Assembly (NCBI GenBank): GCA_963923035.1
Contig: CAWUKT010000017.1
Location: 32,400-96,399, forward strand
Source of the DNA: CAWUKT01 sp963923035
Lineage (GTDB): Bacteria > Bacteroidota > Bacteroidia > J057 > JADKCL01
Length of the DNA stretch: 64,000 bases
Direction: 5' to 3'
Shown one piece after another: positions 58,675-64,000 of this stretch; within the stretch, counting starts at the first letter, position 1; every line of letters begins with the position of its first letter. The notes under the pieces were generated by a model. It ran no database searches. It was given only the letters and a program-made list of their open reading frames with translations, and had not been told where the DNA came from. The position numbers and the translations under genes are program-made.

Positions 58675-59766
58675 CTAAGGCGTCGGCCACGTAAACTGGA
58701 AGCTGGCGCCCCCATCCGGACCGGCGGCGGCTTCGATCTGACCGCCTTGTTGCCGCACCAATTTCTGCACGATCGCCAACCCAATCCCCGTATTCTCATA
58801 CCCATTCGGCGCGTCCAGCGTCTCAAACATCTCAAAGACCCGCTGCCGGTCGTCTTCCGGGATGCCCGGACCATTGTCGGTGACGGCGAAGCGCCAGCCC
58901 TCGGGGGCTTCCTCGGCCGAGATGTCGATGCGCGTTTGGCCTTCGGGGCCGTATTTGAGCGCGTTGGAGATCAAATTGGAGAAGACCTGGCGGAGCCAGG
59001 TGCCCTGGGTGGTGAGGCAGGGGAGCTCTTCGGGGACATTGAGTTCGACGGCCTGCTGGGGATCGAGGTCGAGGCGGATTTCGTGGATGAGTTCGCCCAG
59101 ATCGGTGCGCTCGGGGGGCAGGGGATTGCGGCCGGCGCGGCTATAACTGAGGACGGCGTCGATCAATTGTTGCATGCGCTGGCTGCGGGAGCGGAGCAGC
59201 TCCGTATGTTGCCGGACGGCATCGAGGTCGCCGGAGGCCAGGTCCTCGGCGATCCATTCGCTGAGGTTGCGGATGGCCCGGAGTGGCGTTTTGAGGTCGT
59301 GGGAAATGACAAATGCGAAGCGGTCGAGCTCGGCGTTCGTCAGTTGGAGGCGTTCGTTGAAGTCCCGGAGCTGTTCTTCCTGCTGGCGGATGCGGTCCAA
59401 CAACAGCATGGAGTCATTTCGTTGCTGTTGCATGTCGCGGAGTCGGGGCACTATGTTCCGGTTGTCGAAGATCATCCAAATGATCTCCTCCCCGTGGGCG
59501 TGGAATTCCAGGCTGACCAAAAACTCTTCGCCCTGGTGGTCAAAGTGGACCATGGGCAGGGAAAAAGGAGATTGATCGGGGGACAATTGGAGAATGGTTT
59601 CTTCTAAACCGAGGAGGAGGGGAAATTCGCTGAGGAGGGCTTGGCCCTGAAAGGGGCGGAGGTCGATGAGGGTATGGTCAGATTCAATGAGTTGTCCACT
59701 ACGGGAGATGCGGACGATTTGCATGGTCCGGCGACTGTACTCGCGCTTTAACTCATTTAGATTCAT
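58675..59766 (-). CDS. sensor histidine kinase in the small-GTPase operon
   Basis: 363 aa from the ATG at 59766, which overlaps the GTPase gene by 14 bp. An N-terminal PAS-like segment (QIVRISRSGQLIESDHTLID, GEEIIWMIFDNRNIV) and coiled coil precede HisKA (RFAFVISHDLKTPLRAIRNL) and HATPase_c (NLISNALKYG, DNGPGIPEDD, TGIGLAIVQKLVRQQGG). No membrane segment or receiver domain. It is the last gene of a five-gene operon with a Ras-like GTPase, its likely partner protein, a coiled-coil protein and a peptidoglycan-binding protein, suggesting that kinase and GTPase act in one signalling route. Confidence 0.93.
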   Translation of the reverse strand: MNLNELKREYSRRTMQIVRISRSGQLIESDHTLIDLRPFQGQALLSEFPLLLGLEETILQLSPDQSPFSLPMVHFDHQGEEFLVSLEFHAHGEEIIWMIFDNRNIVPRLRDMQQQRNDSMLLLDRIRQQEEQLRDFNERLQLTNAELDRFAFVISHDLKTPLRAIRNLSEWIAEDLASGDLDAVRQHTELLRSRSQRMQQLIDAVLSYSRAGRNPLPPERTDLGELIHEIRLDLDPQQAVELNVPEELPCLTTQGTWLRQVFSNLISNALKYGPEGQTRIDISAEEAPEGWRFAVTDNGPGIPEDDRQRVFEMFETLDAPNGYENTGIGLAIVQKLVRQQGGQIEAAAGPDGGASFQFTWPTP

Positions 59767-60259
59767 TTTTTCCAAGCATCTCCACGCCCAACTCGCGGAA
59801 CATATCGTCCACCCGCTCTCCGGTCTTGGCGCTGGTATAGGCATTGACCTGGTCGGCAAGCTCTTGTTGGACTTTATTTAACTGATCCTCACTAAGCAGG
59901 TCCTTTTTATTCCCAACTACTCGGACCTTTGCCTGTGGAAGTAAGTCCCGAAAATAAGACAGATCACCCTCAATGTTCCCGAAGGTATTCGGGCGGGCCA
60001 GATCGAATACGTATAAGATGCCGTGGGCACCCATGAAATACGACTTTGGCAATTTACTCTGGGCTGATCTTCCTTCAATGTCCCAGATGATCATCGTGAT
60101 CTCGTCGTTCTCGATCACAATCACCTTCTTGTCGATCTTGACCCCAATGGTGGTCTGATATTCTTCCGAAAACTTCTGGTGCACAAACCTCCGGACGAGG
60201 GAAGTCTTTCCCACTCCGAAGTGCCCTAGCAAGATCACTTTTTTACTGACTTTCTGCAT
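59753..60259 (-). CDS. Ras/Rab-like small GTPase
   Basis: 168 aa with all G motifs of a Ras-superfamily GTPase: G1 GHFGVGKTS (12-20), G2 TTIGV (36-40), G3 D60-I-E-G63, G4 NKKD (117-120), G5 TSAKTG (142-147). The residue after G3, usually the catalytic Gln of Ras (DTAGQ), is Arg64 (WDIEGRSAQ), so intrinsic hydrolysis is probably slow or supplied by a partner. No prenylation Cys at the end. Its start lies within the end of the upstream gene (17-bp overlap) and its end within the kinase gene. Bacterial Rab-like GTPases often pair with longin/roadblock proteins; the neighbour could be that partner. Confidence 0.94.
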   Translation of the reverse strand: MQKVSKKVILLGHFGVGKTSLVRRFVHQKFSEEYQTTIGVKIDKKVIVIENDEITMIIWDIEGRSAQSKLPKSYFMGAHGILYVFDLARPNTFGNIEGDLSYFRDLLPQAKVRVVGNKKDLLSEDQLNKVQQELADQVNAYTSAKTGERVDDMFRELGVEMLGKNESK

Positions 60260-61124
60260 CTGATTCGTCTCCTGATTTGGTGAATTCGTCGAATCGTTCC
60301 TTCAACAACAAAGAATTCTGCTCCACGACCTCTTCCGTGATGTCGACCCGGGTCACCACCCGGTACCTTTCTTCGAAGGCCATCACAAAGTCCCGCAGTC
60401 GGGTCTTATAGGCTGAACTGACCACGCCGGACACGATCACCGCGACGTAGTAGGTCTGGAAATTGTGGAGAATGATTTTATAGGTTTCGTATTCAATCGT
60501 CTCCAGGTCCTGGGCGCCCTGCTCAAACGCGGATTCTACGAAGGACTTGATGGCGGTCAACATACCGGCGACCATGTCCTGGTCCGCCCGTTCTTCCCGC
60601 GACCACGCCCCCGCCAGCAATCCACTCTCCTTGTCCACGATAAAGACCTCTTCTACCTCGGCCTCGACCATGTCTCGCATCATCTGGTCCTGGAACGACT
60701 CGCCCTGGAACCACCGCCGGAAGCGCTTGACCCACCCTTTCCACGAAAACGTTTCGTTGATGTTGTGGTCGATCCGCTCCGTCAGTCGCTCGAGCTCCTT
60801 CGCCACGAAGCGGCGGATCAGCCGACCAATGATCGGATACAGCGCATCGATCATTTCGTCCTGCGAATCCCGGATCTGTTGCTTGATGGTCTTGGCCATC
60901 GCCGCCCCGAACAAGTCGGGGAAATTCGTCTTCAGGAACTCCAATTTCTCATCGAAAAAGGGTTCCACCCGGGCATCAATGTCCTCCCGGGAACGCAATT
61001 CTTGCCGCAGGGCATCCAATTCGACCTGAATCCGGTCCGTTAATTGGCCGTCTTCTTCGAAGAGGAGCTCCTGGAGCTTCCGAAAGCGTTGATCAAAATC
61101 GCTATGGGATTCAGGGGCCGCCAA
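60243..61124 (-). CDS. probable GTPase partner, C-terminal domain shared with cyanobacterial OmpA-type sensors
   Basis: 293 aa; only a TTG (61124) is available as a start, 15 nt after the stop of the previous gene in the same frame. Residues 1-140 are helical (LRQELRSREDIDARVEPFFD, then RDSQDEMIDALYPIIGRLIR). From about 170, EEVFIVDKESGLLAGAWS and DQDMVAGMLTAIKSFVESAF with a following beta-alpha region resemble the FLI-x-x-x-TGLLL ... DAVAGMLTAIQDF domain found next to OmpA domains in cyanobacteria and proteobacteria, which has a roadblock/longin-like look. It overlaps the GTPase gene by 17 bp. A scaffold or regulator of that GTPase is inferred. Confidence 0.75.
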   Translation of the reverse strand: MAAPESHSDFDQRFRKLQELLFEEDGQLTDRIQVELDALRQELRSREDIDARVEPFFDEKLEFLKTNFPDLFGAAMAKTIKQQIRDSQDEMIDALYPIIGRLIRRFVAKELERLTERIDHNINETFSWKGWVKRFRRWFQGESFQDQMMRDMVEAEVEEVFIVDKESGLLAGAWSREERADQDMVAGMLTAIKSFVESAFEQGAQDLETIEYETYKIILHNFQTYYVAVIVSGVVSSAYKTRLRDFVMAFEERYRVVTRVDITEEVVEQNSLLLKERFDEFTKSGDESDAESQ

Positions 61125-61139
61125 AGGGGATGGGGGGGC

Positions 61140-61493
61140 TTACTCCTGAAGGGATTTGCCGATGTCCTCGAGCATCTTGCCGAGCTTAAAGCGGTCGGTC
61201 TTGTGGTGGTCGAGCCGGTCAATTTCCGCTTTCAGGTCCATTTCCAGGTTGTCAATGCGGTTGTTGATCGTCTGATCGAGGTCGGCGGCGAGGGCCGAGA
61301 GCTTCTCGTCGAGGCGGGCATTTTCCCGGTCCACCTTTTCATTGAGCTCCTGAATGGCCGCGCGGAGGGCCGCGTAGTCTTCACCAAAGATGATGTCTTT
61401 GATGGCTTCAATTTTGGTGGCATAGCGGCTGGCATCCACGGAAGGTTGCGGTTCAGCCGCCGTCGATTTTGCGGGGTCGGTTTTCTTTGCCAT
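61140..61493 (-). CDS. coiled-coil protein (117 aa)
   Basis: The ATG at 61493 (MAKKTDPAKSTAAEPQPSVD) is chosen; the longer upstream frame only overlaps the previous gene. After a Pro/Ala N-terminus, KIEAIKDIIFGEDYAALRAA is followed by about 70 residues of heptad-patterned helix (LNEKVDRENARLDEKLSALA and onward). The short I-x-x-I-K-x-I-I-F-G-E start before the coil resembles the small coiled-coil proteins coded beside the OmpA-linked sensor domain in other phyla. No signal peptide, so cytoplasmic. It is 15 bp before the GTPase-partner gene. Confidence 0.8.
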   Translation of the reverse strand: MAKKTDPAKSTAAEPQPSVDASRYATKIEAIKDIIFGEDYAALRAAIQELNEKVDRENARLDEKLSALAADLDQTINNRIDNLEMDLKAEIDRLDHHKTDRFKLGKMLEDIGKSLQE

Positions 61494-61497
61494 ATAA

Positions 61498-62142
61498 TTA
61501 TTGGGTGGAGGATTGGTCAAGGAGAACGGCCAGGGTGGCCATGTCGGCGATGCCCGTGCTGGGCAGGCCATTTTTGCTTTGGAAGGTACTGACGGCGGTG
61601 CGGGTCTCAACCCAGTAATTGCCGTCGTGGGGCATCTCGTAGCCCTTGGCAATCAACAGGTCCTGGAGGGCCCAGGCCGCTTCGTTGCGGTCCCCTTGCT
61701 GGAGCCGGGTCAGACCGAAGACCCGTTGGACCCGAATTTGTTGGGCCGATACGCCTTCCAATTCCATGCTGCGGATGTCCGAATTGCTGTAGCCCTGGTC
61801 CTTGAGGAGCTGGGAGCGGTGCAAGCGGGCACCGAGAGAATCTGCATAGCCTACGAGCCGGGCGTAGTGTTGGGCCGCGGCTTGTTCGGCGGGGTCATCG
61901 GCATCGGGCAAGCGGACATTGATGGACTCATTGTACCACTGGCTGCGGGCAAATGCCCCGACTTCCTGTCCGGCCCGGTAGTACTCGCCGACGACGGTCG
62001 GCGAATGGTAGTCCAGGTCGATGTCCTCGCGGAGCGTATAGGCGTAGTCCTCCGGCGGCGCAAGCCGTTGTAAGCGAAGGTATTGTACGACCACCACCGC
62101 TGCCAGGACGACAATCAGGAGAATGGGTAACAGTTTTTTCAT
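61498..62142 (-). CDS. membrane-anchored peptidoglycan-binding-domain protein
   Basis: 214 aa. A single N-terminal transmembrane anchor (MKKLLPILLIVVLAAVVVVQ) is followed by an alpha-helical middle and a C-terminal peptidoglycan-binding domain of the PG_binding_1 type (WALQDLLIAKGYEMPHDGNY, RTAVSTFQSKNGLPSTGIAD, MATLAVLL). It is first in the five-gene minus-strand operon, 4 bp before the coiled-coil gene, and may link the GTPase module to the cell wall (inference). Confidence 0.87.
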   Translation of the reverse strand: MKKLLPILLIVVLAAVVVVQYLRLQRLAPPEDYAYTLREDIDLDYHSPTVVGEYYRAGQEVGAFARSQWYNESINVRLPDADDPAEQAAAQHYARLVGYADSLGARLHRSQLLKDQGYSNSDIRSMELEGVSAQQIRVQRVFGLTRLQQGDRNEAAWALQDLLIAKGYEMPHDGNYWVETRTAVSTFQSKNGLPSTGIADMATLAVLLDQSSTQ

Positions 62143-62924
62143 TTCAGCACGGTCTTAGGTCAAGCTGTTGAAGCTAATGTACCAAGTTGGGCCGCAATAT
62201 ACTAAACATTTGGCCTCGTTGAACATACCAAAAGGCGTAGGAAAGTTTAGAGGGGAGGAGGGAAGAAGAGGGAGGGAGAAAAGGGGAAAAACGGAGGGTG
62301 AGGGGAGTGGAGAAGGGGAAAATGAGGAAGCTGGAAAATGAAGGGACAGGAAACAAAGGGACCACCCGAATGCATTGACAGGAGGAGTGGAGCCAATGAG
62401 AAAGGCCTGGTTCTCCTGCGGCTTATATGTCCTCCGTTTCATTCCGCTCTGCCCCTCATTCCCCATCCCGCCCCAAACCTTTCACCTCCCATGCATTTCG
62501 ATTGCCCCAAATGCATGTACGCCGTTAAAAATCACCATGCATTTCGATGCATCCCCTTTCTGAACCGCCAACAAACCCCAAAAATTTTCCCTCCAAATGC
62601 ATCTAATTGGGCTGGAACCTTACTTTTTGGTTGTAGGGGGAAAACCGACCCGGTGCGACGCTTTGTAAATAGATCAATTCCGGTCTACAGCGGGGATTTT
62701 GACAAACCGTTTGGACGCCTTCCAGCGACCATTTAAATCACGCCGCCATCTTTCTTGTAAATTGAGTCAAATGGACGCGCCGACCGTCCACCTGGGTTGC
62801 CACTGATTGAAATTCGTATTTGTTTTGCTCCTGTCAGCCAACGAGATACGTCTCCTCGAGGAGGGGCGGAAGCTAAAGTCTGACGTTGAAAACTAAACGA
62901 TAATTTTAACCATTACCTCGTTTT
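62143..62924. other. 782-bp intergenic region with purine-rich tract and ATGCATTT repeats
   Basis: No supported gene. About 62245-62340 is almost pure purine on the + strand (GGGGAGGAGGGAAGAAGAGG-like), which hits no gene. Downstream, CATGCATTTCGAT occurs at 62490-62502 and 62536-62548, and further AAATGCAT copies are at 62510-62517 and 62595-62602. No obvious promoter for the 178-aa gene was identified. Confidence 0.6.
62490..62602. repeat. ATGCATTTCGAT direct and palindromic repeats
   Basis: Two exact 13-bp copies (CATGCATTTCGAT, 46 bp apart) plus inverted AAATGCAT copies at 62510 and 62595. Because ATGCAT is itself palindromic, the cluster presents four or five potential dyad sites in about 110 bp. 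Possible binding-site cluster for a dimeric regulator. Confidence 0.5.
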
Positions 62925-63461
62925 ATGTCGAACCTTTTTAATAACCGGCTGTCGGTCCAGATGACCGATGCCGACCTCCAAACCGTGCTGGCCACGATCC
63001 AGCAACTGGACTCGAACATGCCCTTTCTGATCGGGCTCACCGAACAGGAACGCATGACGCTGCCCAAGATCAACCGGTCGAACAAATTGTTCGTCGACGA
63101 TGCCCTCCAATTGCTCCGCGCCAATGCCAATCTGATGCCGATGTACATCGATCAGACGGAGCTGGAAAAAGACATTGTCCTGTTCGAACAGATGTCCGAG
63201 GTGGAACAGCTGTTGACGCGCCTCCTGACGAAGGTGAGCCATACCCGCGTCCTCGCGGGTTCGGAAGCGTACACGGCCAGCCTCCTCTTCTACCGGATGG
63301 CGAAGGCCGCGGCCGAGTCCGGCCTCCCTGGCGCGGAGGCGGTCTCCGACCGCCTGGCCCGTCGCTTCCAGGGACAGGGCCCAACCGGCAGCAGCGGCTC
63401 CGATGAGTCGGGCACCGACGCGCCCGATGGACCGTCCGGCCCGGCGCCGGCCGCGGTTTGA
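62925..63461 (+). CDS. conserved hypothetical protein (178 aa)
   Basis: Begins MSNLFNNRLSVQMTDADLQT. It is predominantly alpha-helical to about residue 145 (VLATIQQLDSNMPFLIGLTE, then RMTLPKINRSNKLFVDDALQ, EVEQLLTRLLTKVSHTRVLA), then a Gly/Ser/Asp/Pro tail (GPTGSSGSDESGTDAPDGPS). I think the helical part belongs to a widespread uncharacterised Bacteroidota family but cannot name it. No signal peptide or membrane segment. A strong terminator follows 60 bp after the stop. Confidence 0.75.
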   Translation: MSNLFNNRLSVQMTDADLQTVLATIQQLDSNMPFLIGLTEQERMTLPKINRSNKLFVDDALQLLRANANLMPMYIDQTELEKDIVLFEQMSEVEQLLTRLLTKVSHTRVLAGSEAYTASLLFYRMAKAAAESGLPGAEAVSDRLARRFQGQGPTGSSGSDESGTDAPDGPSGPAPAAV

Positions 63462-63520
63462 TGGATTTAAGTTTTACTCTTTGCTCACTGTCGCCCTGAA
63501 CGCAGGGTCCGTTCTTTCAA

Positions 63521-63555
63521 AAGGGTTCCGCCGTGTGGGTGGAACCCTTGTTTTT
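63521..63555 (+). terminator. rho-independent terminator
   Basis: AAGGGTTCCGCC (63521-63532) pairs with GGTGGAACCCTT (63538-63549) around a 5-base loop, with one G-T pair, followed by GTTTTT. It closes the 178-aa gene. Confidence 0.9.
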
Positions 63556-64000
63556 GGGGCTGCGCGCTTAACCTTTCTCGCTTTGGTGGAACTTGGTTCC
63601 ACCAACAAGCCATCGGGTTCGCCTGTTCGGCGGATCTGCGTTTCGTGGAAGCAACTTCCACGAAAGCGAGGGTGGGCGAATTCGCCCGGGACCCCAATTC
63701 GTCCACCTTTTACTCCAATCAATTCGGCCACGTCCTTTATTCATTTCCCATTGTCCTGAATTCCTCCGCCTCCTACCCCAATCCCATTTCCCAGCGACCC
63801 CAATGAATTCGGCCTGGACCTCAATGCCCCCACCTCGAAGGCGAATTACCCCACCTCCAACCCTAATTCTATTCGCCTCCAACCATAATTCTATTTGGGT
63901 AAAAGGTCCCCCCCTCCACCTCGCTGCTACCCTCCCCCCACCTTTAACCCAAGTGGATCAATTTTCCATAAACAACGAAATCAACCGTTGTTGAGAGAAT
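63556..64000. other. intergenic tail with palindromes and degenerate pyrimidine-rich repeats
   Basis: No supported gene; frames here read the repeats and lack family resemblance. Palindromes include GGTGGAACTTGGTTCCACC (63588-63606), CGTGGAAGCAACTTCCACG (63645-63663) and GGGCGAATTCGCCC (63676-63689). Further on, C-rich units with AATTCG, CCACCT and CCAATC recur to about 63920. The sequence is cut by the window end. Confidence 0.6.

Noticed and set aside
63593..63994. 133-aa frame at the right edge
   Set aside because: Reads through palindromes and low-complexity C-rich repeats with no recognisable protein features.

Overview
The window reads as chromosomal DNA of a moderately GC-rich Bacteroidota, most like the Saprospiria/Lewinella side of the phylum. 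The signs are type IX secretion C-terminal sorting domains on two secreted proteins, an Omp28-type protein, DUF5908 and Bacteroidota-style injection-system proteins, TAnnTTTG-like -7 promoter elements and weak Shine-Dalgarno use. No tRNA, rRNA, transposase, integrase or CRISPR array was seen.

The centrepiece is a nearly complete extracellular contractile injection system (eCIS; PVC/Afp/AlgoCIS-like) at 13655-34623, all on the + strand. In order it encodes a DUF4255 cap protein, a 431-aa unknown, one large sheath protein, the main tube protein, a second tube/adaptor protein, a DUF5908 miniprotein of 57 aa, a LysM baseplate-hub protein, a VgrG-like spike, a gp25-like protein, a gp6/J-like baseplate protein, a 290-aa protein with a tail-fibre-like motif, a second large baseplate (Pvc12-like) protein and a 1743-aa tape-measure protein with two huge acidic insertions. 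No AAA+ ATPase (Pvc15) or PAAR tip (Pvc10) is present. Two genes carry cargo-type leaders with QLK/PIQRK-like motifs. One, at 5254-7656, has a possible deaminase-like core and polybasic patches. The other, at 34687-35835 on the minus strand, ends in a compact, unrecognised, possibly nuclease-like domain. They are candidate payloads and are the most interesting content of the window.

Between the first candidate payload and the cap gene (7764-13574) lies a co-directional run of secreted or membrane proteins of unknown role. It includes two tandem paralogues, the first apparently frameshifted in its signal peptide, a GH18-fold lipoprotein whose catalytic Glu position is Pro, and a small membrane protein. 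A triple-PAS sigma-54 activator (2956-5076) stands just upstream and could regulate the locus.

The left edge holds a partial YceI gene, an amidohydrolase lipoprotein and a periplasmic isochorismatase-like hydrolase. Downstream of the eCIS are an M24 aminopeptidase, a membrane histidine kinase broken by a single-base loss in a C-run, tsaD, a FIST sensor/histidine kinase pair, a lipoprotein/outer-membrane pair, a DUF962 protein, a repeat-containing T9SS substrate, purQ followed by two DsbD-type genes, a DUF2892 protein, Omp28-fdhD, a K+ channel ending in a zinc-ribbon-like tail, and an SGNH hydrolase. A five-gene minus-strand operon (58675-62142) follows, containing a Ras/Rab-like small GTPase, its putative partner, a coiled-coil protein, a peptidoglycan-binding protein and a histidine kinase. 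Three intergenic islands, at 43.8-44.1 kb, 62.2-62.6 kb and 63.6-63.9 kb, hold degenerate or palindromic repeats.
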